The notes below the pieces were generated by a model that worked only from the letters and a program-made list of their open reading frames with translations, was not told the origin of the DNA and made no database searches. Positions 33,947 through 45,427 of a stretch of DNA of 64,000 bases are shown here, one piece after another; position 1 is the stretch's first letter, and each line of letters opens with the position of its first letter. Position numbers and translations under genes: made by a program. Source of the DNA: Furcasterigmium furcatum (taxonomy: Eukaryota > Ascomycota > Sordariomycetes > Glomerellales > Plectosphaerellaceae); contig BCIA01000005.1 in the NCBI GenBank assembly GCA_001599815.1, positions 2,922,472 to 2,986,471 of the forward strand, written 5' to 3'.

Positions 33947-35900
33947 AGGGAATGAATTATTTGCAGAGCGATGCATACATTCGAGCGAGACTTGTCCTTT
34001 TTTCTTTTCTTTTCTCTCGGGCTTCTACCCTATTTTCTTGTTTGTGCCCTCAGCCCTTCGTCTCGGCTCTTGCTGCTTGTTTCCCTTTTATGTCCGAATG
34101 ATTCCCCCTCGCCAGCATCGACGTCGATGAGTTGGTTTGCATGAGAAGTGCCAAGTGCAGATATCCCCCGCCTGTTTCCTGTTGACTCTGATTATTCACT
34201 GAGGATGACGATGTCTGTACTTGAATTTGATAGTAAAGGAACCGGATAAGACGAGTATGCGCGCATGTCTCGAAGTTTTAGTTTATGGACGTCAAGTGAA
34301 TGCCGGTGCTTCAGGCCCAGTGCCGGGATCGGGGGCCACAGTAAAACCCCGGAAGTCGAAACCGAGATGCCTGGGCTGTGTTGGGTGTCAGATGCAGGTG
34401 TGTTGCATTGCGCCATCCACATAGGTAGGTACCTTATGCTATGCTAGGGCTGATTGGGGGGCCAGGAATCAATCGTGCACTCCAGGAAGGGGAAGTTCTG
34501 GTTGTGTCTGTCCCGAGCCGCAGTCGGACGTCGGAGTTGGATGCCCGCGTGCACCAAACTGTATGGGTGACCTGAAGCCCCCTGAATCTCGGAATCCATC
34601 CGAGGCTTCCCTGATCAGTGGACTGGCAAGATGCCGGTCAGGATAACATCTCCCAAGGAAGGAAGGAAGGACTGACGTTGAATGAGCCGCCTCTCTGACC
34701 CGCAAAGCCGGGCTCGCCTAAACCTGCTCTGCCCTAGAGGCGCGGGTGGCCTGCTGGCACGGCTTGTCTCGTGGGTAGTTCCACAGTGGTGGCCCCCTTG
34801 GTGTTGCTCGGCGCCCACCACATCGGAGAACCCCTGCCGGTAGGTAGGCGGCGGCTGGCCAATCACAGAGTCCACGTTGTAATCCGTGACCTGTCAGGGC
34901 AGATGGATTCGATGTGGATACGTTTTTGGCCCTGTCGCGCCTCGTCATTGGAGACGGCCTGCCAGTAAGAGATCATCAGTGACAAGCGCAGACGGCCATT
35001 CATTCTCATCTAGCCACTTGCTTTGCAGTGCATTGTTGTCCCCTTTTCATGGTCCTACCGCCTCGGCCCAGCAGAGAAGACGGTGGAAGATCTGGGCTTT
35101 CCCAAGAAGAGCACACGCCACACAGCGCGACCCAGGCATATCCGAGACGTCGTCCTCCGAAAGCTTCTTGGATGACCTGTCCTCGAACCCCTTTTACGAT
35201 TCCACTGCAACTTCTAAGCCACACTTTTAGTCGTCTCCGGGGGTGAACCACCCCAGACTCTTCGTCGCCTCACATCGACCGCGTCCTCTCGGGTGCTACA
35301 TCACAACGATCACCCCGTCTCTCATCAACCCACCATCACACCACCTTGTCCTGCGCTCCCCCCAATCCGACCTGCCTGGCGATCTCGGCGGGTGCCACAC
35401 CACAGCAAACTCGCCCGTCATCAGCTCTCCCTCCCTCACAGGCCACACCTGGCCGACAACGGGGACATCGTTTGCTTCGTCAGCTGACATGCGTCTGGCG
35501 GACATACCGACGACTTCGTCATCGTCCTTCATCACGTTTTCAATCCGTCCTCGCTCTGTATCTCGCTGCGCGCCCCAGGTTCTTGCTGGCAGCACCTGAA
35601 AGCTAACCAACCACCGGTGGCAACCCCCGGTGCTTCTTCGTTTTCCGTTTGGCCTCTCGGGTCTGCGCTGCGCTGGGTCTACTGGCGGACAAGGCGGGCT
35701 GAGCAGCTAAGCACCGCCTGTCAGTACGTCGTCTCGGACGTTTCAAGGCCTCCCATCACTAGGCCAGTCACCGCCTTCCTTCAACTTGGCAGATATTTGG
35801 CATCTTCCATCCTCATCTGGCGGCTGCGAAGGTGTTGACCGTCCTTTCAAACCCTTCTTCGTCGAAGACCCCTCCGATCTAGGCCTGGGTCGGGGAGCGC
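33947..35900. other. long region upstream of the SRE-like gene
   Basis: About 1.95 kb without a recognisable gene. From about 35200 onward the plus strand is A/C/T-rich and G-poor, as in a long fungal 5' leader. An in-frame stop at 35880-35882 precedes the chosen SRE start. An ATAGGTAGGTACCT motif lies at 34421-34434. Confidence 0.5.
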
Positions 35901-37684
35901 ATGGCCATGTCCACCCTGCCTCGTCCAGCCCCGCTGAGGGAGAACCCCTCTCCCTCACGAACAGCGCTCCCAACGCATAGGAAATCGCCAGCCGACCCTG
36001 CCTCTCGCAGAAACATAGATGATCCTGAAAGGGCTGGGTCAGTCGCTTCAAGGCGAAGTCCTTCCAGCGACGCAGCGACCCCATCGCAGGCCCCAAGCCC
36101 AGGGTCCGAACAAAGCAGCGGGTCGCCGAGACAAACGAGAGGCGGCATCAGCGCCAGCCCTGCTCCTACAGTAGCCAGTACGAGTACACAAGGCCAAGTA
36201 GGCCAGGTTTGCAGGTAAGCAGGCAATGGTGCGCTTCACCTTGTCGTCCTGGTCTGTGCTGACATCCATAGCAACTGTGGCACCACACAAACACCTCTCT
36301 GGAGAAGATCGCCTCAAGGGTCGACAATATGCAACGCCTGCGGCCTATACCAGAAGGCAAGGAACACGTCACGTCCTGCCAGCTTGAAGAAGAAACCTCC
36401 CCAACTCGTTGCTGCCACTAGCTCACGTGCTGCCCCTGCCAAGATTGCTCCCGCACCGGGTCCTGGACCCAAGTATCACGGCGCCCCAGCACCCACCTAT
36501 GTCACGGAAGACCAGATGCCAGCGGGTACTTGCCCCGGCGGTGGGCGATGCAATGGCACGGGCGGCGCAGAAGGCTGTGGTGGCTGCCCTGCGTATAATA
36601 ACCGCATCTCAAAAGCCGCCCAGCTGAACAATCTAGACTCTGAGCAGCAAGGATGTGGATCCCAGAGCAAACAGAAGGCGCCAGCAGAAGATGATTCAGA
36701 AGCACCTGTGGACATCGCCGCCCTGCGGCTGCAGAACCCGAACGCGACGGTCGTTATTGCTTGCCAGAACTGTGGCACGACAACCACACCGCTGTGGAGG
36801 AGAGATGAGAGCGGCCATACCATCTGCAATGCTTGTGGTGAGCATGCTCGTGCCCTCGCTCAAGTACTCTGAATGCTCATGAATCCATAGGTCTCTACTA
36901 CAAACTCCACGGCGTCCATCGGCCGGTCAGCATGAAAAAAACCATCATCAAGCGCCGAAAACGAGTTGTTCCCAATACTGCCGGCGGAGAATGGTTGGAG
37001 GAATACGAGGGCTCAGAATCTCAGAGCGAGGCGCCTGAATCCCTAACGGAGCGAGGCAGCCTCAACGATGACGGGTCGATCAATCTCGGTCTCCGCCCTC
37101 GCCCAGACAGTTTACCGTCCATCCTTCCGGCACCGACAATGCGTCTGAACCAAAGCCAACCGACACTGCCTGGCGTGGCTGACTTGGCAGGATACCAAAC
37201 GTCACATTCACGGTTGTCGCACCCCCACCCAGACAACCATCACGAAAACAGGCTTGCTCCCATCACGTCCATGCCTTCGACAGCGGCAGACCGGCAGTCG
37301 TCACAGTCACCTGCCTCCTTTCTCCCTCCGTCGCGCAAACGATCCTTTTCATCGGCCGAGGATGAACACATGATGGGCACTCCTGGGAGCGCAGATCAGT
37401 CAAAACGTTTATCGTCCATTAAATCCATTCTCAACCCGTCCAGCCGCCCGGAAGAAGAGGAGGCATATGCACGTGCGGCCCGGGCATCCCCTGGCATCGC
37501 CCCAAGCCCAGGGCGCTTCACGCAGCAGACTCCCTCCCCACTTCCGAGCCCGTATGGAATCATGCACGGATCCTTCGACGAGCAGGAAAGGCTGAAATCC
37601 CAGCGAAGAGAGGAACTATATCAGGAGGCTCAAAAAATGCGAGAGGCCCTTGCGGCAAAAGAGAGGGAGCTGGCGGACATGTAG
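35901..37684 (+). CDS. SRE: iron-responsive GATA transcription factor, SRE/SreA type
   Basis: Three exons (35901-36214, 36272-36837, 36891-37684) give 557 aa. It has two GATA fingers, each CX2CX17CX2C. Finger 1 spans C104-C128 (SNCGTTQTPLWRRSPQGSTI) and finger 2 spans C269-C293 (QNCGTTTTPLWRRDESGHTI). Between them sits the diagnostic cysteine-rich region CPGGGRCNGTGGAEGCGGC (C192, C198, C207, C210: CX5CX8CX2C), which binds iron in this family. An intron interrupts the coding sequence at each finger. The C-terminus ends in a charged coiled coil (DEQERLKSQRREELYQEAQK). SRE/SreA/Urbs1 represses siderophore and iron-uptake genes when iron is ample. No siderophore gene is adjacent. Confidence 0.96.
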
Positions 37685-38463
37685 GGCCGTTGATTCCATT
37701 GCTGTGCCATGGCAATACGGCTCTCGCGGGACAGCACGCGGCACAAGTGCGCTGCGAGGCAGGATTATGGCGTTTGAGTACGGGAAAACTGTCAGCGTAG
37801 GAGTCTTGAGTGATCTCTCAAGGTGAGACACCGAGGACTTGGAACCAAAATGGGCTTTCCGGGGATATGGGTTTCGGGGTGGTAGATTCTTGTAGCTCAG
37901 AGCGAACGGCAGTTACATTCACGACACGGCACAGTCTGATGAGAAGACCTACTTATGCAGTAGGCCATTTTCCTCAGACTACCCAGCTGTTCGGTACAAT
38001 GTGGACGTTGCAAAAGATGAAAGTTGATATTCTTTACAGCTGCCTTCACAGCGTGATCGTGATTCGGGGCATGGCAGCCTCGTTCGTCGTCAGGCGGCAA
38101 AGCCGACATGTTGTACATATATAGTTGGCCCGACCAGCCGGACCAGCTCGGGTATCAGATATCCTCGTGCGAGCTGATGGACAGCCGCTCGCAAGGAATA
38201 CTGGCCCACTCATCTCCCCGTGTCTCCAATTGCGCCAAAGGGTTTGACAGTCGCGGGGACGGAGAAGATTCGAGTACTTGATTCAAGGGAAGTCTCCCAC
38301 CGCAACGTTTAATATCTTGACAAGCGAAAAACTCCTCAGCAGGTGTCCCAGACCGATTCTCAAAGGGAAAACAGTATGATCAGGTGCAGTTTGTGCTGCT
38401 GGCCAGGTGGCGCGCGCAACGCCGGGGGCACAGCGGTCGCGCGTCCCCGTTGTTCCTGCCGTT

Positions 38464-38500
<37 letters not shown>

Positions 38501-38537
38501 TGTTGGACTGGATGGTGGAGGGATAGAGGAGCGTTGC
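37685..38537. other. convergent intergenic region with a CA microsatellite
   Basis: This lies between the SRE and TVP15-like stops. It contains (AC)17 (separate entry). No gene is seen. Confidence 0.5.
38465..38498. repeat. (AC)17 microsatellite
   Basis: A perfect 34-nt AC dinucleotide run. It lies 40-73 nt beyond the TVP15-like stop codon, so the likely 3' UTR of that minus-strand gene carries (GT)17. Confidence 0.95.
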
Positions 38538-39284
38538 TTACACCTGCTCGGCTCCCCAGCCGGCGTCGGCTTCGCGCATGTTGGCGGGCGGCTCGATCTG
38601 GGGAATGAACTCGAGGACGACGTATACGAGGCCAATGAGGCCGACAACAGAGCCAGCAATGACGCGGAAGACGTTGTCGCCGAGGAGGATGGAGCCGATG
38701 AAGACGTAGACTGAGGGAGGATACCAGAATTAGCGGTTACTCCATGCGGACTGACGGGGGTCGCCCTCGCGACGCAGGTACAACGGCGCACTACTTACAG
38801 ACTCCACGGCCGACGAAGGAGAAGAGGAAGGAGGCGTAGCGGGAAACTTGGGGAGGGATTTGGAACTCTGCGCATGTTAGTTAGAAGACGCCGGTCTGAG
38901 TGGCCACTGGACATGGGTGGTGTACCGAGGAGAGCGGTGCCTGGGCAATTGAGGTCAGATCAATGGCTACATCGACAGTGTGCGCGGGAACAGCGCCAGG
39001 TTCAGGCATGGCAACTTACAAAGACCGAAGATGATCACGTAGACGCCGACGATGATTCCTTGGCTGCGGGTTTGAGTGTCAATAACTTGCGCCCCCTGGC
39101 TCTGGGGACTAGGCCGGGGTGACATACAAGCCAAAGTGGAAGAATTGCGCAATGCCGCCGGCGACCATGACAGCCGCGGTGACGAGGTTGACGATGCGGC
39201 TATGGGAGGACGCGTGATCCATCAGTAATGGTGGTTCTCCCTCAACAGTCCATTGAGCACTCACAAGGTATCGGAGAGCTCCAT
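38538..39284 (-). CDS. TVP15: Golgi membrane protein, TVP15 / COPI-associated family
   Basis: Six exons (39284-39265, 39199-39128, 39063-39020, 38940-38926, 38867-38799, 38710-38538) give 130 aa. Hydrophobic helices: IVNLVTAAVMVAGGIAQFF, GIIVGVYVIIFGLCTALLE, ASFLFSFVGRGVFYVFIGSI and VIAGSVVGLIGLVYVVLEFI. LEFQIPPQVSRYASFLFSF is the family signature. Family members are four-span proteins of Golgi or COPI vesicles. Exon 4 is a 15-nt microexon (38940-38926), and without it the signature and frame break. Five introns in 390 coding nt is dense. Assignment to TVP15 rather than another COPI-associated member is by similarity of the core. Confidence 0.9.
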
Positions 39285-39944
39285 TGTGGCGATATTGTCG
39301 ACAGGTAAGGCTGTTTGTGTAGAATAAACGTTGTCGGAGCCGACTGTGATGCGATCAAAGTGGTCGCGGAGGACTTGGGGATGCAATTAGGATCTTGTCG
39401 GAGACGGGCTTGCGTGGCAGGGCGCAGGCAGCGAGATAACCCGGGATTTGCTTCTGACCCAGCTGTCGGTGGCGGTAATAGGTGGCGCGACTTCAAGCGA
39501 CCGGCGAGGAGTAGGGCTTTGATGATATCGGGTTCGGTAATGGATGGATCCTCACAGGTGGTCAGCGCAGCTTGTTATTGTGATGCTTGGGAGAGGGAAC
39601 GAATGCGAAAACCTGGCCTCCCCCTTGCCCGGAGCTCGAGCTGTGACGAGGGTGGCTAGGTAGGTACCTGCCGGTCCACGTCCCTCAAGATTGGTGGGCC
39701 ACTAGCCACAGACAGTGGCGCAGACGAGCTTGCTCCCCATCCGTCCAGCTCCAATGGTCGGTTCATGGGAGTCGAATCTGTCGGGGACACGAAAAGCCAT
39801 CAGCAACAAATGTCCCTGCCCTCCCGTCTCGAACCTGCTCTCTGTAGCCAATTCGCGGGACATTAGTTGGCTGGGTCATTTCTTATCAAGATTAGCCCCG
39901 ATGGCTTAACGCTCCTTTTTGCCCGGTGAACCACGGCCTCCAAT
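39285..39944. other. divergent intergenic region (TVP15 / MEF2)
   Basis: It contains CTAGGTAGGTACCTG at about 39656-39670. No gene is seen. Confidence 0.5.
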
Positions 39945-42545
39945 ATGCTCGTCCTGAGAGCTTCGGCGCCGGCGACATGCGTCCGCCCCGTGAGGCATCT
40001 CACGCACACGCCCATCGCACAGCTATGGGTAATCGTATCTCCTGGCCGGGTGCCCTTGCGGCATAGGTGTATGCATTCTTCCCCGGGACAATCGAGACAC
40101 CAATCGATACAGGATATCAGAAATATTGGCATCATTGCTCACGTCGACGCTGTAAGCTGCTGCTCATTCATAATTCCCATTAGACTGCCGTGAGCTGAAC
40201 CTCTCAACAGGGGAAAACGACTACCACAGAGCGCATGCTGTACTATAGTGGAGTGACGCAACGAGTCGGCGGTCAGCCTCCCCGTCCCATCTTTGCCGGC
40301 ATGTCGCTGATGAATGGTCGCAGATGTCGACTCCGGCAACACCGTGACGGACTTCCTTGATCTTGAAAGAGAGCGTGGAATCACCATCCAGTCCGCTGCC
40401 ATTACTTTCCACTGGCCCCTCCCTGAAGCCCTCCGCCCTGGCACCCGCGCCAAGACGATCAACCTCATCGACACCCCGGGCCATCAGGACTTTAGGTTCG
40501 AGGTTGACAGGTGCCTCCCAGTTCTCGACGGCGCGGTCTGCATCATCGACTCGGTCAAGGGTGTCGAGGCACACACGGAGCGCGTTTGGGCTTCTGCACA
40601 GCAGCATTCGATCCCTCGCATCGTCTTCGTCAACAAGCTTGACCGAGACGGCGCCTCGTTCAGGAAGTCTGTGCTCGAAGTTGGCACAAGACTGAACGGT
40701 TGGCCTCTCGTCTGCCAGCTTCCCTGGTGGGAAAGAGACAATTTTGTCGGCGTCATCGACATCATTGACCGTGTGGGATATCGATGGAAGTCGGAAAAGC
40801 AGAAGACTCGCTATGAGGGCGACGCGCTTGACGAGGCCCTCTCTGGGAACCAGGCTCTGCTGGGAGAGATTGCGACAGCCAGGGAACGTCTAGTCGAGGG
40901 CCTGGCCGAGCTGGACGAAACATTGATGGACCTCTTCGCCGAAGATCCCTCCAGCATCACGAGTCAGATCACCAAGCAAGCCCTCCGCCGGGTAATCCGC
41001 AGCGGTGACGGCAAGGCTATCCCGATTTTCGCAGGCGCCAGTTTCCGCCACATCGGCGTTGAACCGCTGATGGATGCAATTGTTGACTACCTTCCCAGTC
41101 CCGATGAACGACCTGAGCTAGAGGTTCGCATTGGGGACAAGAAACAAAAGCTTTCAGCACTCCTCGATTCCCATGTCGACAAGAAGGGGAAACAGCAACG
41201 ACTGGCTGCGGTAGCCTCGGTGTTCAAGGTATACAACCACCCAAAGGAGGGCATGCTCAGCTTTGTCCGTATCTACCATGGAGAGCTTCACAAAAACGCC
41301 GCCCCCTGGAACACCCTGTCCCATGTATCCGAGACGCCGTTAGGCCTGCTTCAGATCTCAGCTGCGAAAACCGAGGTAGTGCCGCATCTCTCTACGGGGC
41401 AAATAGGTGCTATGAAAGGGCTGAAGAGGGCCCGTACAGGAGACACACTGCTCACGTCGATTGGGTCCAAGGCGCTCCCAGACTCGCTCAGGCAGTTGCA
41501 AATCCGTCCTCCTGATATCCCCCCGGCGGTTGCCTTTCTCGCCATTGATCCGTACGGTAACGTGGCAGCCCAGGAGCTGGAAACGCTCCTGGACCAAATG
41601 TCACGACAGGATCCAAGTCTCAGGTGGAACCGTGATGAGAGATCAGAGCAGTTCATTCTCCAGGGCATGGGAAAGCTTCACCTCGAGGTTGCCGTGCATC
41701 ACCTGAAACAGAATATGAAGGCTCAGGTGGACTATGGCCCGATCGAGGTCGACTATAAAGAGTGCCTCACGTCACCGGCCGGTGCGCACCAAGTCGTCTT
41801 CGACAAGCCTGTGGCGGGCAAGACAGGCAAGGTCACCTGCACGGCCACCCTCGAGCCCTTAGCCGAGCACCACCGCGAGTCTGTCCTGGAACCCACCGTT
41901 GAACAAGGCGGTAACATGATTCACGTCATCATCGATCTGCCCGAGGACGGCAGACCCATCGGTTTCGACCCTGACGAAGCTCGTCAACAGCTCCTCAACG
42001 GCGTCATTGCCGCCGTCGCGCGGGGGCCTCGACGCAGCTCACCTGTTCAGGGATGCCACATCACCATCCACATCGACCCAGATGCCGTGGACAGCCCGAC
42101 TGGTGGCCATTTCAGCGGCGCGGCTCATCGTGCGGTCCGCGAAGCGCTCAAGGACGCACACACTACGCATGGCGCTATCGGCCTCATGGAGCCTATCATG
42201 CTCGTTCATATCAGTTGTCCCGAGACGACAGCCGGCCAGGTCCAGCACGATATCAGCTCCGGGGCTGGCGGCCACGTCCTCGAAATCAACGACCGCTCTG
42301 CCGACTCGAGCAGCGGTGTCGTCGACGCATCTGCCATTTACGCCCCGCCCGATCCTTATGACAGCGTCACTTCGCTACGGGAGAAGAAGTCGACACGCAT
42401 GGTCGAGATTGTGGCCAAAGTGCCATTCAAGGAGGTGTTGGACTTTGATCAACACCTGCGGAGCAAGACAGGGGGCAGGCACTCTATGACTATGGCATTC
42501 GACAGTTTTGACCGGGTGATCGGGCCAAGGGAGAGGAACTTGTAG
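39945..42545 (+). CDS. MEF2: mitochondrial elongation factor G2 / ribosome-releasing factor 2
   Basis: Three exons (39945-40151, 40211-40271, 40324-42545) give 829 aa. A basic N-terminus (MLVLRASAPATCVRPVRHLT) is an import signal. GTPase motifs: IGIIAHVDA/GKTTTTERML (G1, split by intron 1), DFLDLERERGITIQSAA (G2), NLIDTPGHQDF (G3) and FVNKLDRDGASF (G4). Domains II-V follow, for example HLEVAVHHLKQNM and the C-terminal KVPFKEVLDFDQHLRSKTGG. EF-G2/RRF2mt works with the recycling factor to split mitochondrial ribosomes after termination. The length and the DVDSGNTVTDFLD sequence fit this group rather than translocating EF-G1. Confidence 0.95.
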
Positions 42546-43579
42546 TACCTAGGGTATGTATGCATCATTGGGTGCTGGTAGTTCGTCGAGGGGATAGACG
42601 TCATGTGTAAGATAGTTAGTGTTTAGATATAAGTTGAGACGGTGTTGGACAAGGAGCGTGTCGTTGGGTTCTGGACCCTCTTCGTGGGATCTCGACATTG
42701 AGGGAAATGCAAAGCCGCCTACAAAGCCTCATTGCCACCACTCTTCTCCATACTCTACTCGCTTGGAAGGTTTCCCAGCTGCCAAGACACCTCGATGCTG
42801 CGCAGCAGGAGTTGCATGGTGAGCCTCCCCGGCCAGTGATGCCCCCACCCGAGTAAAGGGAGGCAGATGCTATTCTGGAAAGGGAGGCTGGCAGCTAGCA
42901 GCTGAACTCTCCTCCCCCTCACCGCAGCCTGAAAATAGGACATAAGTACGGTGTGTATCATCGGGCAGGCTCTCCCACCACACCACTCCCTCTTTACTCT
43001 GTTCGCAGGCGTGGCCGGTTGGTAAGGGCATCGTGCAATGATGTAAATGCAGATGTCGGTTTATTCAAGCTTGCGAACTAGTCAAGACTGGCGCCCTCGT
43101 GCCATTGTGCTATGCGTGTCGACATCTAGATAGATAGTTTGACACACTGTATGACCAAACCAGTCTTGGTACCCAGCGAGACCATGAGTCCTGTGGCGGC
43201 AGTCGAGGCTCACCTTGCATCGCACCGATGCTGGCAACAAGAATGCCAAGCTATGTGTCGACTACACTCCATGTGAAATATAAGGTGAGTGGTGTTGCCC
43301 TGGAGGAAAGCCACAGAGAGTGTGCCAGGACGAATGACGAGAAGCGGGCCTGTTCAAGGGGCACATTCGGATCACACCATGAAGCAGCAAATCCGCCCGA
43401 GGACGTGTCGGTAGCGGGCTCTCATGATGGATCTGCTGATGGCACAGTAACAATAAGCGTTTGCAATCTGGTGCTTCAAGGTTTCTTCTTTGCTCATACA
43501 ACTGTCAAATCATTACATTTACTCCCGCAGTATCCCAACGCAAAATCCAGCCGACAAGACCTTCCCACCGTCGCCCGCG
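42546..43579. other. convergent intergenic region
   Basis: This lies between the MEF2 and CPA1 stops. No gene is seen, and a tRNA-like A-box near 43013 has no partner B-box. Confidence 0.5.
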
Positions 43580-45059
43580 CTAAGCAGTGGCATACGCGGG
43601 GTCGACTCCAACACGCTCCCTGCTCATAATGTCGAGCATCAGCTGAGTGGGGCGGTTGTCCTTGTAGACCCTCTGGCTGTCCTTGTACAGCTGCAAATTC
43701 TTGAGGTACAGATCGAATAGGAAGCTTGTATCCTGAGGGCCGCCCTTGGCTTCCGGATGGAACTGGCTCGAGAAAATGGGGCGAGTCTTGTGCATCATGC
43801 CCTCGTTGCTGCCGTCGTTGAGGTTGACGAAGTACTCCTTGAAGTCACTGGGGAGGGTGGCAGCATCGATGGCATAACCATGGTTCTGGCTGGTGATGTG
43901 GCACTGGCCCGTGGTCAAATCAAGCGCTGGGATACTATAAGAAGCAGTCAGCTTTCACATTCATGTGGTCATGTTGCAGGAACAGGGCAAACGTACTTGT
44001 GAGCTCGGTTGCCAAATCGCATCGAGACAGACGATGCTCCAGCGGACAAGCAGAGCAGTTGGTGGCCCATGCAGATACCCATGATGGGGACGGAAGAGGT
44101 GTCCATCAGGCGGGCGAGGTTGTAGATCGTCTCCTGACAGTGGGTGGGATCACCGGGGCCGTTGGAGATGAAGACGCCGTCGAAGTGATCGGCGACTTTT
44201 TGAATGGGGTAGTCATAAGGAAAGACGGTGACCGAGGTGCCACGGCTGACGAGACTGCGCAGGATATTCTCCTTGACACCGCAGTCAATGAGAGCGACGT
44301 GGAAGTTGGCGCCAGGAGACTCAACCACGAAGGGGGCCTTGGTGCTGACCCGCTTGACCAGGTTGATCTGGCCGGGGTCGATGAAGCTCTCGTCCTCGTC
44401 GGCGTCGTATTCGTCGCCAATCGAGATCCTGGCGAGCGAAGAACCCTGTTCACGAAGGAAGGTGACGATTTCGCGGGTATCTACGCCGGAGATGGCGGGT
44501 ACGCCCTCGCGAGCGCACCACTCACCCAAGCTCTCGACAGCAGTCCAGTGGCTGTACTTCTCGGCGTAGTCGGAGACGACAATGCCGGCGCACTGCAGGT
44601 GAGGCGACTCGAAGTACTTGAGCAGGCCCCACTCGTCAAGCTGGTTCGAGGGCACACCATAGTTCCCGATGAGGGGTTGGGTGAAGACCAAGATCTGGCC
44701 ACGGTAGGAGGGGTCGGTCATAGACTCAGGATAGCCAACCAAGGAAGTGGTGAAGACAGCTTCGCCAGAGACGTTGGCGTTGGCGCCGAAGGCACGCCCG
44801 GAGAAGATGGGGCCGTCCTAGACATAATGAGGTTAGTGATGCTGGGACGATGTGTGGCAAAGTTGCATACCTTGATCGTGAAGGTAGCGTCAAGGTTTTT
44901 GACGGGAGCAGTAGCGCGGGGGCGGGAGACGGGCATCTTCCTGCCCAGGCTGCCGGCGTTGGTGCTGGAGGCGAATCGGGTCTGGGCTCCAAGCCTGGAG
45001 GCCATCCCGGCGGCACCCCGGGCCGCGGGTTTGGTGATAGAAGCTAGTCGGGAGAACAT
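43580..45059 (-). CDS. CPA1: arginine-specific carbamoyl-phosphate synthase, small subunit
   Basis: Three exons (45059-44871, 44817-43997, 43934-43580) give 454 aa. The presequence MFSRLASITKPAARGAAGMA targets mitochondria. The N-terminal CPSase small-chain domain has GPIFSGRAFGANANVSGEAV and NYGVPSNQLDEWGL. The class I glutamine amidotransferase has the nucleophile Cys312 in IMGICMGHQLLCLSAG and the HPEAKGGPQDTSFLF motif near the C-terminus. It supplies ammonia for carbamoyl phosphate used in arginine synthesis (Neurospora arg-2). A spliced attenuator uORF precedes it in the leader, so translation should be repressed by arginine. Introns are 53 and 62 nt. Confidence 0.97.
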
Positions 45060-45116
45060 TGCGTTCGCGGTGTATTGTAGAGAATGGAGGTAGGCTGCTG
45101 GTGTGTCAAGGGGCTT

Positions 45117-45427
45117 CTAGGGCCTAAGAGACTTCCACAGGTGGTCTGTGTCGGAATGGTCAGTCGAGTCAATGCAGGCGGTGAGTCAGGTGGTAGTGTA
45201 CCAGAGAAATAATCCTGAAGATAAGGAATTAGCAACAGTTTTCTAATAGCTTCTTGACAGGTAAATGCCCGAGTAGTTCAATTGGGGGACCAGCGAGGAA
45301 CCAATGTGGCTTCAAGGCAAACCAACCAAGGTTGGGAATGGCCTCAAGAGGTGGTAGGGCAGATGGTCCGATGGACGGAGGCGCGTGGACATACCTGCGA
45401 GGTGAAGATGGACGGGCGCCCGTTCAT
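45117..45427 (-). CDS. arginine attenuator peptide (AAP) uORF of CPA1, spliced
   Basis: Three exons (45427-45395, 45214-45202, 45145-45117) encode a 24-residue peptide: MNGRPSIFTSQ, then DYFSDHLWK, then SLRP and a stop. Introns are GTATGT...TTCAG (phase 0) and GTACAC...ACACAG (phase 1). The peptide differs from the Neurospora arg-2 AAP mainly at its C-terminus. The Asp12 position needed for arginine-dependent stalling is kept (D of QDYFSDHLW). The stop lies 57 nt before the CPA1 ATG. In known cases the nascent peptide stalls ribosomes at the uORF stop when arginine is high, lowering CPA1 translation. Too short and too split for ordinary ORF calling. Confidence 0.93.
45182..45188 (-). promoter_or_regulatory. 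TGACTCA GCN4/CPC1-type site inside the uORF intron
   Basis: A perfect 7-bp TGACTCA on the minus strand at 45188-45182 falls in the second intron of the attenuator uORF. A GCN4-like activator could bind DNA here, but the position downstream of the presumed start of transcription makes function uncertain. Confidence 0.35.

Noticed and set aside
43010..43090. A tRNA-like stretch with a TGGCCGGTTGGT A-box-like start.
   Set aside because: No B-box (GGTTCGANNCC) at the right distance and no acceptor-stem pairing.
43580..45427. A possible arginine gene cluster because CPA1 and ARG2 are both in the window.
   Set aside because: They are about 38 kb apart with over a dozen unrelated genes between them.
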